A stretch of DNA of 57,253 nucleotides from Bryobacteraceae bacterium (GTDB taxonomy: Bacteria > Acidobacteriota > Terriglobia > Bryobacterales > Bryobacteraceae). Every line of letters starts with the position of its first letter. Position 1 is the first letter of the stretch. The notes below the pieces were generated by a model. It was not told the DNA's origin, made no database searches, and was given only the letters and a program-made list of their open reading frames with translations. Below, in pieces: positions 41,559-54,191 of the stretch. The position numbers and the translations under genes are program-made. The stretch is taken from assembly GCA_947458745.1 (NCBI GenBank), contig CANGYQ010000021.1:1-57253 (forward strand), written 5' to 3'.

Positions 41559-42320
41559 GTGCCGGGGACAGATTGGGGCTGGCTGATCACGCCCACGGAG
41601 TTCACTTCCTGGTTGCTGGAGGATGGGCCAGAGGTGGCGGTGTTGAACAAGCCGCCGTTAGTGGTGTGTCACCCGTCCAAGCAAGGCCCATGGTCCAGCC
41701 TGATTGGCGCGGCCCGGGAGTTCTATGGCCTGCCCACGTTGCATATGCCCTTCCGGTTGGACCGCGAGACCAGTGGCGTCTGGCTGCTGGCCAAGACTCG
41801 GGAAGCGGGACAGCGCCTGCAGCGTGCGGTCCAGGCGCGGCAGGTGGAGAAGAGTTACCTGGCGATCGTGGAAGGCGAAATGACAGCGGCAGTGACGGTG
41901 GACCGGCCGATTGGCCGTACGGAAACGTCCGTGGTCCGGATCAAGCAGGAAGTCCGCGACGATGGGCAAAGCGCGGTGACGCACTTCACTCCGTTGTCGA
42001 CGGCCCGCCTATCGAGCAGCAGCCCGGGCTATTCCCTGGTGCGAGTGGTGACGGAAACCGGCCGTCTACACCAGATCCGGGTGCATGCCGCCTTTCTGGG
42101 ACATCCGCTGGTGGGCGACAAGATGTACGGCCCCGATGAGACGCTGTTTGTCGATTTTCTCGAGCATGGCTGGGGTGGCCGGCTGCCGGAAATGCTGGTA
42201 TTGCCCCGGCAGGCGCTGCACTGCGAATCGGTTCGGTTTCCGCAGTTGGGGTTGAGCTATTCGGCAGCGCTCACCCCGGACTTAGCGGAGTTCTGCCGCC
42301 GGGAGGGGTTGAGCGCGTAG
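41559..42320 (+). CDS. RluA-family pseudouridine synthase
   Basis: 253 residues from a GTG at 41559. TTG codons at 41511 and 41520 are alternatives, and no ATG is available in a sensible place, so the start is uncertain. The core begins at EVAVLNKPPLVVCHP. The catalytic aspartate is in MPFRLDRETSGVWLLAK. KSYLAIVEG, RLHQIRVHAAFLGHPLVGDKMYG and the closing RQALHCESVRFP are family hallmarks. It isomerises uridine to pseudouridine in rRNA or tRNA; the target site is unknown. There is no N-terminal S4 domain, unlike RluC/RluD, so it resembles the shorter RluA/TruC group. It ends 7 bp before the glnA stop on the other strand. Confidence 0.92.
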   Translation: MPGTDWGWLITPTEFTSWLLEDGPEVAVLNKPPLVVCHPSKQGPWSSLIGAAREFYGLPTLHMPFRLDRETSGVWLLAKTREAGQRLQRAVQARQVEKSYLAIVEGEMTAAVTVDRPIGRTETSVVRIKQEVRDDGQSAVTHFTPLSTARLSSSSPGYSLVRVVTETGRLHQIRVHAAFLGHPLVGDKMYGPDETLFVDFLEHGWGGRLPEMLVLPRQALHCESVRFPQLGLSYSAALTPDLAEFCRREGLSA

Positions 42321-42327
42321 CGGACGA

Positions 42328-43737
42328 CTAAATGTCGTAGTAGAGCGAAAACTCGTGCGGGTGCGGACGCAGGCGGACGGCGTCGGCTTCGTGCTTCCGC
42401 TTGTAGCTGATGAAGGTCTCGATCAGGTCTTCGGTGAAGACGTCGCCCTTCAGCAGGAAGTTGTGGTCCTCTTCGAGGCAATCGAGGGCTTCTTCGAGCG
42501 AGGCGGGCATCGAGGGGACCGCTTTCATCTCTTCCGGCGACAAGTCATAGATGTCCTTGTCGAGCGATTCACCCGGGTCCACTTTGTTCAATACGCCATC
42601 CAGACCGGCCATCATCATCGCCGCAAAGGCCAGGTAAGGATTGCAGGACGGGTCCGGCGGGCGGAATTCGACGCGCTTGGCCTTGGGTGAGGCGGAGTAC
42701 ATCGGAATGCGCACGGCGGCGGAGCGGTTACGGCGGGAGTAGGCCAGGTTGACGGGTGCCTCATAGCCGGGCACCAGACGCTTGTAGCTGTTGGTCGTGG
42801 GCGCAATGATGGCGGAAAGTGCGCGGGCGTGCTTCAACAGGCCGCCGATGTAATAGAGCGCCATCTGCGACAGGCCCGCATAGAGGTCGCCGGCGAACAG
42901 CGGGTGGCCGGTCTTCCACAGGGACTGGTGGCAGTGCATGCCGCTGCCGTTGTCGCCATAAAGCGGCTTCGGCATAAAGGTGACCGTCTTGCCGTACTGG
43001 TAGGCGACGTTGCGCACGACGTACTTGTACAGCATCATGTTGTCGGCGGACTTCACCAGCGTGTCGAACTTTTGGTCGATTTCGCACTGGCCGCCGGTGG
43101 CCACTTCGTGGTGGTGGCATTCGACGTTCAGCCCGCAGGCGATCATCACCTCCACCATCTCGCTGCGGAGGTCCATGTAATGGTCGGTGGGCGGGACGGG
43201 GAAGTAGCCTTCCTTGACCCGCGGCCGGTAGCCCAAATTGTCTGTCCGGCGACCGGAGTTCCAGCGGCCTTCTTCGGCGTCGATGAAATAGAAACCGGAG
43301 TTTTGGGTCTGGTCAAAGCTGACGTTGTCGAAGATGAAGAACTCAGCTTCCGCGCCAAAGTAGGCGGTGTCGGCCAAGCCCGTGGAGGCGAGGTAACGCT
43401 CGGCTTTTTGGGCGATCCAGCGCGGGTCCCGTTCGTAGTGCTGCTTGGTAAGCGGGTCGATGACGTTGCCGTTCATCACCATCGTCGGCACTTCGCGGAA
43501 CGGGTCGATGTAGGCGGTGGAGGGGTCCGGAATCAGCAGCATGTCCGATTCATTGATGGCCGCCCAGCCGCGGATGGAACTGCCGTCAATGCCGAAGCCC
43601 TCGGTGAACGAATCTTCGTCCAACTGAGAAATGGGATAGCTGATGTGGTGCGACAGTCCAGGGATGTCGGTGAAGCGGAGGTCGATCTGCCGGACCTCGT
43701 TCTCCGTGGCGTAGGCCAAAACTTCAGTAGGGGTCAT
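42328..43737 (-). CDS. glnA: Type I glutamine synthetase
   Basis: 469 residues. Assimilates ammonia into glutamine with ATP. Motifs: [22 protein letters not shown] (metal ligands), [12 protein letters not shown], the ATP-site [16 protein letters not shown], and [27 protein letters not shown]. Tyr397 in [10 protein letters not shown] is at the position of the adenylylated tyrosine in the enterobacterial enzyme, so it is the GSI-beta form and probably regulated by adenylylation. Length is typical (468-470). The ATG has GGAG about 5 nt upstream. A sigma-70-like promoter is proposed at 43816-43845. Confidence 0.97.
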   Translation of the reverse strand: MTPTEVLAYATENEVRQIDLRFTDIPGLSHHISYPISQLDEDSFTEGFGIDGSSIRGWAAINESDMLLIPDPSTAYIDPFREVPTMVMNGNVIDPLTKQHYERDPRWIAQKAERYLASTGLADTAYFGAEAEFFIFDNVSFDQTQNSGFYFIDAEEGRWNSGRRTDNLGYRPRVKEGYFPVPPTDHYMDLRSEMVEVMIACGLNVECHHHEVATGGQCEIDQKFDTLVKSADNMMLYKYVVRNVAYQYGKTVTFMPKPLYGDNGSGMHCHQSLWKTGHPLFAGDLYAGLSQMALYYIGGLLKHARALSAIIAPTTNSYKRLVPGYEAPVNLAYSRRNRSAAVRIPMYSASPKAKRVEFRPPDPSCNPYLAFAAMMMAGLDGVLNKVDPGESLDKDIYDLSPEEMKAVPSMPASLEEALDCLEEDHNFLLKGDVFTEDLIETFISYKRKHEADAVRLRPHPHEFSLYYDI

Positions 43738-43815
43738 CGATCTCCGTCCAAATCAATCACGAGTGCGGGCCAAGGTACTGCCCATCAGGCACGCTTTATC
43801 AGCAAAGCCACCCTG

Positions 43816-43845
43816 AGAATAGGCCAGCGGACTGGGGGCCGTCAA
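43816..43845 (-). promoter_or_regulatory. Candidate sigma-70 promoter of glnA
   Basis: On the minus strand TTGACG (43840-43845) is followed after 18 bp by TATTCT (43816-43821), about 79 bp upstream of the glnA start. The -35 matches consensus at five of six bases and the -10 at four. No convincing sigma-54 GG-N10-GC element was found in the same 141-bp gap. Confidence 0.4.
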
Positions 43846-43878
43846 ACTGAGCGGACGCCCATTGCCGCCCGCCGCTGG

Positions 43879-45303
43879 TCATGAGAGTAGCCGTGCCGCG
43901 AACTCGTGCTCGCCGTGTACGTCGGTCAGGCGTTGGTCACGGCCCTGGTAGAAATAAGTCAGCTTCAAGTGGTCCATCCCCAGCAACCCGAGAATGGTGC
44001 CGTTGACGTCGTGGCAATCCACTTTGTCGTCCTGTGCCCGTAACCCAAAGTCGTCGGAGGAGCCGATGACGCGGCCGCCTTTCACGCCTCCACCAGCAAA
44101 CCAGTTTGAAAACGCGTAGGGGTGATGGTCCCGCCCGTTCTTGCCTTCAGCTAATGGCGTGCGGCCGAACTCGCTGCCCCAGACGACGAGTGTTTCGTCG
44201 AGCAGCCCGCGCGATTCGAGATCCCGCAGCAGTCCGGCGATGGGCTTATCGGTGCGCTTGCACATCTTGCCCAACGCGCCCACCAGGTCATTATGGGCGT
44301 CGTCCCAATCGTCACCCAGGTTGGTGCCGGAGAACAGTTGAATGAAGCGGACGCCGCGTTCGACCAGCCGCCGCGCCAGCAGGCACTTGCGGCCAAAGTC
44401 GTCGGTGAACGGCTCATCAATGCCGTAGAGCTTCTTGGTGGCCTCAGATTCTTTGCTCAAGTCCACCGCTTCCGGAGCGTTAGCCTGCATGCGGAAGGCC
44501 AGTTCGTAGGCGGCGATGCGGGCTTCGAGCGTCGAATCGCCTTCGCGCATGGCCAAGTGCTGGCGGTCCATTTCGCCAATGAAGTCGAGTGTGCCGCGTT
44601 GCGTTTCGGTGGTCACCCCGGCCGGGGAATCGAGATGCAGCACCGGGCTGGCCCCTTTGCGGAACACGGTGCCCTGATAGACGGTCGGCAGATAGCCGGC
44701 GTTGTAGGGCAGGTTGCCGCTCTTCATCGCGCCATCAGACATCACGACGAAGGCCGGCAGGTTCTGGTTCTCGCTGCCCAGGCCGTAGACGGTCCAGGAT
44801 CCGAGCGACGGCCGCCCAGGGAACTGCGAACCGGTGGCCCGCAGATTGATGGCCGGGGCATGGTCAAACGCATCGCCATAGCAGGACCGGACCACGGCCA
44901 GTTTGTCCACCAACTGCGCCGTGTGGGGCAGCAGTTCGCCATTCACCGGAATGCCGGACTGGCCATAGGGCGTGATCTTCCACGGCGTGCCACGGATCAG
45001 CGCTTTGCTGAAATCGATGCGCGACGTTTTGAGGCCCTTGGCGAAGCTCTCGGGCAGCGTCTGGCCGCTGCGCTTGTTCAGTTCGGGCTTGGGGTCCCAG
45101 GTGTCGACATGGCTGACGCCGCCGTGCATGAATAGGTAGATGACGCTCTTGGCCTTCACGGGAAAGTGCGGGCGTTTGGGCGCGAGCGGATTATTCGCTG
45201 TGGTGGCTGCCAGTAGATGCTCCGGCAACATGGTGGACAATGCCGCTGAACCAAACCCGGCACCCAGCCGGAACAACAAATCACGCCGCCGGGGATCCAT
45301 CAT
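43879..45303 (-). CDS. DUF1501 secreted protein (sulfatase-like fold)
   Basis: 474 residues with a twin-arginine leader (PRRRDLLFRLGAGFGSAAL). DUF1501 proteins share an alkaline-phosphatase/sulfatase-like fold: SVIYLFMHGGVSHVDTWDPKP, RSCYGDAFDHAPAINL, GVRFIQLFSG, DETLVVWGSEFGRTP, GRDHHPYAFSNWFAGGGV and a C-terminal HGE. The actual activity is unknown. It is paired, 30 bp downstream, with a DUF1549/DUF1553 cytochrome protein; the pair is widespread in Planctomycetes, Verrucomicrobia and Acidobacteria and thought to handle sulfated or complex polysaccharides. Tat export suggests a folded metal cofactor. Confidence 0.93.
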   Translation of the reverse strand: MMDPRRRDLLFRLGAGFGSAALSTMLPEHLLAATTANNPLAPKRPHFPVKAKSVIYLFMHGGVSHVDTWDPKPELNKRSGQTLPESFAKGLKTSRIDFSKALIRGTPWKITPYGQSGIPVNGELLPHTAQLVDKLAVVRSCYGDAFDHAPAINLRATGSQFPGRPSLGSWTVYGLGSENQNLPAFVVMSDGAMKSGNLPYNAGYLPTVYQGTVFRKGASPVLHLDSPAGVTTETQRGTLDFIGEMDRQHLAMREGDSTLEARIAAYELAFRMQANAPEAVDLSKESEATKKLYGIDEPFTDDFGRKCLLARRLVERGVRFIQLFSGTNLGDDWDDAHNDLVGALGKMCKRTDKPIAGLLRDLESRGLLDETLVVWGSEFGRTPLAEGKNGRDHHPYAFSNWFAGGGVKGGRVIGSSDDFGLRAQDDKVDCHDVNGTILGLLGMDHLKLTYFYQGRDQRLTDVHGEHEFAARLLS

Positions 45304-45333
45304 CGTGCCTCCGCTACCATATTGATCGGCCTG

Positions 45334-47751
45334 TTAATCGACATACAAGAACTCGTTCAGGTTGAAAAGGCCGCGGGCCAGTTCCACCACCGCCGCTTCC
45401 AGGGAGCCAGTCCGCTCACGCTGCTTTTCGACAAAGGTGGATGCCAGTTGTTGCTCCGGAGCGGACGGATCCCGGGAAAGTGCTTCGCGGAATGCCGTGG
45501 CCACGATGGTGGCGGGCGTGCCCAGTTTCACCAATCGGGCGGCAAGGGCTCGGGCCTGGCCATAGGCAAAGTCGCTATTCATCAAGGTCAGGGACTGGGG
45601 CGCTACGGTGGATTCGTCGCGCCGGGCGCAGTGCAGCGTGCCGTCCAAGCCATCAAACGCTTCCATCATCGGGGGCCGGTAGCTACGGCGAACCAGTGTG
45701 TAGACACTGCGCCTTGTGTGATCTTCCTTGTTCCAGGAGACGGGCCAGAAGTTGTCCGGCGATTGCGACATACCGTACAGCTCTTCCTTGGTCTGAGGTG
45801 GCACCACCGGGCGGCCTCCCATTTTCAGATTGAGCGTACCGGCTGCCTGAAGCACCCCGTCGCGGACCTCTTCGGCGGTTAGCCGTCTGCGGGAGAAGGA
45901 CGAAAGCCAGATGTTCTGCGGGTCCTGCTCGCGCGCTTCCGCCGTGGGATTCGCCGAGCGCTGATAGGTCTCGGACGTCATGATCAGCCGGTGCATGGCC
46001 TTGATCGACCACTGCCCGGCCACCAAACGGCCCGCCAGCATATCCAGCAGTTCCGGATGCGAGGGTGCCTGTCCGCGGGTGCCGTAGTCGGATGGCGTGG
46101 CCACCAGTCCCCGGCCAAAATGGAACTGCCAGATCCGGTTGGCCATTACCCGGGCGGTCAGCGGATGCTTGGGGTCGGCTATCCATTCAGCCAGCGCCTT
46201 GCGCCGGTAGGTGGTAGTGGCCTCGGGTGGTGGTTCCGGGATGTCGGTGCCACCCAGCGCGGTGAGCAGCCCGGCGGGCACCTTGACGCCCAGTCCACTT
46301 TGACCGCGCAGCGGCATGTAGGTGTCGGGCGAGACGCGGTCCGGATCCATGATGCCGGGCGCAATGGGGCCGGAGGTATGGTTGGCGTAGAGGCCCACCA
46401 GCCGCCGTCCTAACAATTCCAGGCGGGCACGGTCGTCCGCGGAAAGATCCTTGTAAATCTCGTCCTGGGAGATCCGGAGTGCGGCTGGGTTGGAATCGAC
46501 CAGAATGGACTGCTCCTGCGTGCGCTTGCTTTCTTCAGCCTCAAACGCCTCGCGCAGATCCTTCGGTAGCGCGGCAAGCTTGCGCTTGCGGATAGCCTCG
46601 CGATAAGGCTTCTGGATCGAGTCGATTTCATTGCCGATGTCGCGCAGCTTGAACTCGCGATAGTTGAGGCCAATGTCGTAGCCTCGGGCCCCGTTGTAGT
46701 CCAGGAAGATGCGATTCTTCACAGCGGGCGTAAAGATGGCTTGCAGGCGGTAATAGTCGCGCTGGGGGATGGGGTCGAATTTGTGATCGTGGCAGCGCGC
46801 GCAACCAACCGTGAGGCCCAGAAAGACGCTGGAGGTGGTGTCGACAAAGTCGGTGAGGGATTCAATGCGATTGATGTCCTCCACCTTGTAGAGCATGTCG
46901 CGGTTGGTGCCGACGGTGAAGTAACCCGTACCCATGCGGGCCTTGGGATCATCGGGCCAAAGTTCATCTCCGGCCAATTGCTCCTTGATAAACCGGTCGT
47001 AGGGCTTGTCGGCATTGAAGCTGTCGATCACGTAGTCGCGGTACCGCCAGGCGTCCAGCAGATAAGGGTCCTGCTCAAAGCCGGCCGTGTCGCCATAGCG
47101 GACCAGGTCCAGCCAGTGGCGGCCCCACTTTTCGCCATAGCGCGGCGAGGCCAGCAGCTGGTCGATCAGCTTGGGCCAAGCGTCCGCGGACTTGTCGTTG
47201 ATGAACTGCTGCGCTTGCTCGTAGGTGGGCGGCAGACCATGCAGGTCCAGGTAGGCGCGACGCACCAGGGCCATCCGGTCAGCCCGCGGGGCCGGCTTCA
47301 AGCCCTTCTCGGTCAGCTTGGCGGCGATGAAGGAATCAATTCCGGCTCCGGCCGGGCCGGGTGCCAGCGGTTGGAAGGACCACCAGTTAGGAGGCTTCAC
47401 CTCTGGAGCGGAACCCGCGCTGGGCCACTCAGCTCCGGCATCGATCCAGCTCCGCAACGTGGCCACATCCGCGTCGGACAACTTCTTGCCGGGCGGCATG
47501 GCGGGCTGGGCGGCGTGAGTGACAAACTTCAGCAAGCGGCTATGTGCACTGGCTCCCGCGACAATCGCCGGACCTTTAGTGCCGCCTTTCAGCAATGCTT
47601 CCCGGGAGTCCAATCGCAGCCCGGACATCTGCATACCGGCACCGTGGCAGGCCAGGCAGTTGTTGCGGAGCACCTCCATTGCACGGGCGGGGTCGGCTTG
47701 AGCAAAAGCTGCTTGAACGGCCGCGAAGAGCATCAGTCCACGCCAAAACAT
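45334..47751 (-). CDS. PSCyt1-DUF1549-DUF1553 cytochrome protein
   Basis: 805 residues from the ATG at 47751 (MFWRGLMLFAAVQAAFAQA, a signal peptide). An N-terminal planctomycete-type cytochrome domain has the heme motif NNCLACHG and PAMPPGKKLSDADVATLRSWIDAGAEW. Then come DUF1549 (IDSFIAAKLTEKGLKP, RRAYLDLHGLPPT, WGRHWLDLVRYGDT) with a second CARCH motif in VGCARCHDHKFDP, and DUF1553 in the C-terminal third (LAEWIADPKHPLTARVMANRIW, RRRLTAEEVRDGVL, APQSLTLMNSDFAYGQARALA). The partner DUF1501 gene follows directly. The pair is inferred to form a periplasmic or outer-membrane complex. Electron partners are unknown. Confidence 0.94.
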   Translation of the reverse strand: MFWRGLMLFAAVQAAFAQADPARAMEVLRNNCLACHGAGMQMSGLRLDSREALLKGGTKGPAIVAGASAHSRLLKFVTHAAQPAMPPGKKLSDADVATLRSWIDAGAEWPSAGSAPEVKPPNWWSFQPLAPGPAGAGIDSFIAAKLTEKGLKPAPRADRMALVRRAYLDLHGLPPTYEQAQQFINDKSADAWPKLIDQLLASPRYGEKWGRHWLDLVRYGDTAGFEQDPYLLDAWRYRDYVIDSFNADKPYDRFIKEQLAGDELWPDDPKARMGTGYFTVGTNRDMLYKVEDINRIESLTDFVDTTSSVFLGLTVGCARCHDHKFDPIPQRDYYRLQAIFTPAVKNRIFLDYNGARGYDIGLNYREFKLRDIGNEIDSIQKPYREAIRKRKLAALPKDLREAFEAEESKRTQEQSILVDSNPAALRISQDEIYKDLSADDRARLELLGRRLVGLYANHTSGPIAPGIMDPDRVSPDTYMPLRGQSGLGVKVPAGLLTALGGTDIPEPPPEATTTYRRKALAEWIADPKHPLTARVMANRIWQFHFGRGLVATPSDYGTRGQAPSHPELLDMLAGRLVAGQWSIKAMHRLIMTSETYQRSANPTAEAREQDPQNIWLSSFSRRRLTAEEVRDGVLQAAGTLNLKMGGRPVVPPQTKEELYGMSQSPDNFWPVSWNKEDHTRRSVYTLVRRSYRPPMMEAFDGLDGTLHCARRDESTVAPQSLTLMNSDFAYGQARALAARLVKLGTPATIVATAFREALSRDPSAPEQQLASTFVEKQRERTGSLEAAVVELARGLFNLNEFLYVD

Positions 47752-47840
47752 AGTTACAAATATTAGATATTGTCGCCCGCCCGGGCGCAATGCCACCCCG
47801 AGGCAACGTTGACGGGTCCGGACCTGTGCTTTGATACGAG

Positions 47841-49181
47841 TTGGGCCAACTCAACCTTTCCTGGGACAATCCGCAGCGCACCTATTCGGTGAGCGACTTC
47901 ACGGATCGCGTCACGCAGTTGCTGCTGAATGAGTTTCCCGACGTCTGGATCTCTGGTGAGATTTCCGGCGTCCGGCAGGCGGCCAGTGGGCACTGGTACT
48001 TCACGCTGAAGGACGAGAACGCGCAGTTGAAGTGTGCCTGCTTCAAAATGTCCGCGCTGCGGCTGCGGGTGAAGCCGACGGAAGGCATGGCGGTGCTGGC
48101 ACGAGGCCGGGTGGAAGTCTATGCGGCGCGTGGCGAGTATCAGCTGATTGTCGATGCCCTGGAGCCGCGCGGGTTGGGCGCGTTGCAGGCGGCGTTTGAA
48201 GCCTTGAAGAAAAAGCTGGCGCGAGAAGGTCTGTTTGATCCGGCGCGCCGCCGTCCGCTGCCCGACTATCCGCAACGGATCGGCATTGTCACTTCGCCCA
48301 CCGGTGCCGCCATCCAGGACCTGATCAACATCTTGAGCCGCCGCGCTCCGGGCGTGGCCATCCGGCTGTATCCGGCTTTGGTGCAGGGCGAAGGCTCGAC
48401 CGAGCAGGTCTGCCGGGGGATCGACTACTTTGCCGATAGCGGCTGGGCGGACGTGATCATTGTGGGGCGGGGTGGGGGATCGCTGGAGGACTTGTGGACT
48501 TTCAATGAAGAGGCGGTCGCCCGCGCCATTGCGGCATCGGCGGTGCCGGTGGTTTCCGCCGTGGGCCACGAGACGGATTTCACCATCGCCGATTTTGTCG
48601 CCGACTTGCGGGCGCCCACGCCATCGGCCGCTGCCGAGATCGTCACCCAGCAGTGGGCCGCGCTGCCGGAGCGATTGCGGCGCGACACGATTCGTTTGGA
48701 ACGCGGCATGGGCCAAGTGTTGACCCGTGCCGGGGAGCGGCTGAACCGTCAGGCGGTGGGCCGGGCGCGATTGATGATCCAGTTGCGCCTGAACCGCCTG
48801 GAGCAGCGCATGGACGACCTGGATTCCCGCCTTCGCCGCGGCGACTTGCGGCTGAGACTGCAAAATGCCCGCGCCCGGCTGGAGCAGTTTGAGAACCGGG
48901 CGGCGGTGGTGATCAAGATGGAATTGACGGACGCCTCCAGCCGTTTGGAGGCCGTGAGAACACAGTCCGTCATGGCGATGCGGGAACTGATGGCCGGGCA
49001 GCGTCCGCGACTGGACCGGCTGTCGGCCGGGCTGACCCAAATGAATCCGTTGCGCGTGCTGGACCGGGGCTATGCCATCGTACAAGGGCCCGCTGGTGTG
49101 GCCCTGAAAACAGTGCCGCCCGCGGGCACGGCGCTGAAGGTGCGTGTCGCGGGCGGAGAGTTCACGGCCAACTCGGACTAG
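47841..49181 (+). CDS. xseA: Exodeoxyribonuclease VII large subunit
   Basis: 446 residues from a TTG at 47841. The N-terminal OB-fold is at about 12-115 (YSVSDFTDRVTQLLLNEFPDVWISGEIS, YFTLKDENAQLKC). The catalytic core contains RIGIVTSPTGAAIQD, ADVIIVGRGGGSLEDLWTFNEE and VVSAVGHETDFTIADFVADLRAPTPSAAAE. A long coiled-coil region (about 270-390) is followed by the C-terminal NPLRVLDRGYAIV. It degrades single-stranded DNA with XseB, which is not in the window. It is convergent with guaB; the stops are 5 bp apart. Confidence 0.96.
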   Translation: MGQLNLSWDNPQRTYSVSDFTDRVTQLLLNEFPDVWISGEISGVRQAASGHWYFTLKDENAQLKCACFKMSALRLRVKPTEGMAVLARGRVEVYAARGEYQLIVDALEPRGLGALQAAFEALKKKLAREGLFDPARRRPLPDYPQRIGIVTSPTGAAIQDLINILSRRAPGVAIRLYPALVQGEGSTEQVCRGIDYFADSGWADVIIVGRGGGSLEDLWTFNEEAVARAIAASAVPVVSAVGHETDFTIADFVADLRAPTPSAAAEIVTQQWAALPERLRRDTIRLERGMGQVLTRAGERLNRQAVGRARLMIQLRLNRLEQRMDDLDSRLRRGDLRLRLQNARARLEQFENRAAVVIKMELTDASSRLEAVRTQSVMAMRELMAGQRPRLDRLSAGLTQMNPLRVLDRGYAIVQGPAGVALKTVPPAGTALKVRVAGGEFTANSD

Positions 49182-49186
49182 CGCTG

Positions 49187-51881
<2,695 letters not shown>

Positions 51882-51886
51882 GCCCC

Positions 51887-52900
51887 ATGCCTGAGGCTCT
51901 GCGCGCGACACTGCGGGCCCTCTATCTGTTCGACGTCGCCGACAGTATCGGCCTCGACCAGGTGTGGGCCCAACTACGGTTAGTCGAGGGCGACCGCTTG
52001 TCCCGCTCGCCGGAGTCGTTGGGCGGAGCCGTGCGTGTGCGCCGGGCTGAGGGCACGGTGGCTTTCTATGAGTTCGGAGTCGTCAGCGTTGCCATCGAGG
52101 TGCCTTTTGCCGGGACTTGGGAGGCGCTGGCGTCACGAACCGCCGAACTGGGGGAGGACAGCCAGTTGCCCGCAGCCGCGAAAAGGCTGGCTGAGTCGTT
52201 GATCGACGGCCTGCGGAAGACGCTGGAATCACCCTATGGCGAGTGGCTGAGCGAAGACTACGTGATTGCGCGGTTTGAGCCGGGCACCCCGCTGCTAAAA
52301 CAGTACGGTCCGCTGGTGGCACAACTGGTGCGCAATGAATCACAGCCTTTGTCGGCGCTGGAAGAGCGGGCGGTGCTGGAAGGGGCGCTTTCCTGCTACG
52401 GCTCCGATCTGTTGGTGGCGGGTTGGGCGTCGGCCGTGGTGTGTGACGCGGGTGAGGGCGCGGAGATCTCGATGCAGTTGATCGAGTACGCCAACTGCCA
52501 GTTGCTCGAGTTCCGGCACTACGACGCGGTGTTGAAGCAAGCGTTGCGGGAGATGGCTAAGAGCCTGGGCCGGCGGCGCTGGTGGCGGCATTGGCGGATT
52601 GCACGGGAGGCGGCCCGGATCCACCAGATGTTGCTGGAAGTGCGGGAGATCACGGAACGCAGCGACAACGCACTGCGCCTGTTTGGCGACATGTTCTATG
52701 CCCGGGCGCACCGCGTGATTGCCAGCCGCATCGGCGTCGATGATTTCCGCCGCATCGTGGAAGGCGAGATGGCAACAATGCGGGAGCAGTACCAGTTCCT
52801 GATGGACGAATCCAGCTCTCAGCGCGCCTTCCTGCTGGAGGCGGCCGTGGTGGCCATTCTCGTCATTGAACTGGTGATGCTGCTGGCGGAGCGAAAATAG
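51887..52900 (+). CDS. C-terminally membrane-anchored protein of unknown function, faintly RMD1-like
   Basis: 337 residues. No signal peptide; one hydrophobic helix at the extreme C-terminus (AFLLEAAVVAILVIELVMLL) would anchor a large cytoplasmic part. The layout, with a beta-rich N-terminal half (GTVAFYEFGVVSVAIEVPF), a helical middle with MQLIEYANCQLLEFRHYDAVL, coiled-coil-like helices (ITERSDNALRLFGDMFY) and a C-terminal helix, recalls the RMD1/DUF155 family, but key family motifs were not recognised and this is tentative. It starts 5 bp after the hydrolase stop, and the MgtC/DUF4010 gene follows 17 bp later, so the three genes are likely one operon. Confidence 0.75.
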   Translation: MPEALRATLRALYLFDVADSIGLDQVWAQLRLVEGDRLSRSPESLGGAVRVRRAEGTVAFYEFGVVSVAIEVPFAGTWEALASRTAELGEDSQLPAAAKRLAESLIDGLRKTLESPYGEWLSEDYVIARFEPGTPLLKQYGPLVAQLVRNESQPLSALEERAVLEGALSCYGSDLLVAGWASAVVCDAGEGAEISMQLIEYANCQLLEFRHYDAVLKQALREMAKSLGRRRWWRHWRIAREAARIHQMLLEVREITERSDNALRLFGDMFYARAHRVIASRIGVDDFRRIVEGEMATMREQYQFLMDESSSQRAFLLEAAVVAILVIELVMLLAERK

Positions 52901-52917
52901 GGGTGGAGGCCGCCACG

Positions 52918-54171
52918 ATGGGGCTGGATGGGTTGGTGGGGTTGCTGATCGCCGCACTGGGTGGAGCGGCCGTCGGTATAGAGCGGCAACGGTCCAGCCA
53001 GGTGGTGGTCAATGGGCGGCGCTTTGCCGGTGTTCGCACCTTCGCCCTTCTGGGTGTCTTGTCGGGACTGGCGGGATGGTTGATCACGCGCGGGCAGCCC
53101 CTGTCGGGGGCCTTGCTGCTGTGTGGGGCGGCGGCGCTGGTGGCGATGGCGTACGGGGCGTCGGTGAAGCACGATTTGGACGGCACCACGCACGTCGCGG
53201 CGCTGGTGGTGCTGGGTGCCGGGCTGTGTGCCGGGATGCACGAATGGCAGCTGTCCAGCGGGCTGTTTGCCGCCACCACTCTGTTGCTGGCCGAGAAATC
53301 GCGGCTGCATTCGGCCGTCGCGCGCATGTCTGACGAGGGCATCCGGGCTGGCATTCAGTTTGGCGTCATGGCGCTGATCGTGTTGCCGCTGTTGCCGGAA
53401 GGACCCTATGGGCCACTGGGCGGCGTGCGTCCGCGTGAGCTGTGGATGCTGGTGCTGGTGTTTTCTGGCCTCAGTTTTGTGGGCTACATCGCACGTTCGT
53501 TGGTGGGAGCGGGTAAGGGCTACGTGCTGGCGGGCTTCCTGGGCGGCTTAGTCTCTTCCACGAATGTGGCGTTGACCTTCTCGCGGCTCAGCCGGGCGGA
53601 GCAGGGAATGGCCGGGCCGCTGGCCCTGGGTGTGCTGGCGGCGTCGACGCTGATGTTTCTGCGCATCCTGACCGCCACGGCCTTGCTGAACGCCAGCATG
53701 ACCACGGATCTGGCGCTTCTGTTCACGCTGCCGGTTCTGGCCGGAACCGTGATGGTGCTGCTCGGCTTGCGCAAGAAGAAGGCGGGCTCAGAACCACCGA
53801 TGCTGGCCAATCCGCTGGAACTGACTGCGGCGATCCAGATGGCCCTTATGTTCCAGTGCGTCCTGTTCGGAGTCCACTGGGTAAAGGAATCGTGGGGCGG
53901 CGCCGGCCTGGCCGTTTCGGGCGCGATCCTGGGAATGACGGATGTCGATGCGCTCACCTTCTCGATGGCGCGGGCCGGGCAGGACACCGCGGTCAGAGCG
54001 CTGGCCGTGCGCGCCACGGCGGTGGGTGCACTTTCGAACACACTGCTGAAGTGTGCGGTCGTGCTGGCGTTGGCCAGCCCTGGCCTGCGGTGGCGGGCCG
54101 CCGGCGGCTTGCTGGTGATCGCGGCACTGCTGGGCGCGGCACTGGTTGGCGCCGAACTGCTGGTCCGCTAG
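52918..54171 (+). CDS. MgtC/SapB-family membrane protein with DUF4010 domain
   Basis: 417 residues. The ATG at 52918 is preferred because GGAGG lies about 8 nt upstream; a GTG at 52903 is the alternative. The N-terminal third is the MgtC-like part, with the GIERQR motif after a first helix and RTFALLGVLSGLAGW. The remainder is DUF4010 with many helices (LWMLVLVFSGLSFVGYIARSL, GLVSSTNVALTFSRLSR, LGMTDVDALTFSMAR). About 11-12 membrane segments in total. Members are putative transporters or channels of unknown substrate. A strong inverted repeat follows the stop. Confidence 0.92.
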   Translation: MGLDGLVGLLIAALGGAAVGIERQRSSQVVVNGRRFAGVRTFALLGVLSGLAGWLITRGQPLSGALLLCGAAALVAMAYGASVKHDLDGTTHVAALVVLGAGLCAGMHEWQLSSGLFAATTLLLAEKSRLHSAVARMSDEGIRAGIQFGVMALIVLPLLPEGPYGPLGGVRPRELWMLVLVFSGLSFVGYIARSLVGAGKGYVLAGFLGGLVSSTNVALTFSRLSRAEQGMAGPLALGVLAASTLMFLRILTATALLNASMTTDLALLFTLPVLAGTVMVLLGLRKKKAGSEPPMLANPLELTAAIQMALMFQCVLFGVHWVKESWGGAGLAVSGAILGMTDVDALTFSMARAGQDTAVRALAVRATAVGALSNTLLKCAVVLALASPGLRWRAAGGLLVIAALLGAALVGAELLVR

Positions 54172-54191
54172 TCCGGCGGCGCCTTCGCACG

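Noticed and set aside
43738..43878. Sigma-54 promoter for glnA
   Set aside because: No GG-N10-GC arrangement could be placed; a sigma-70-like pair fits better.
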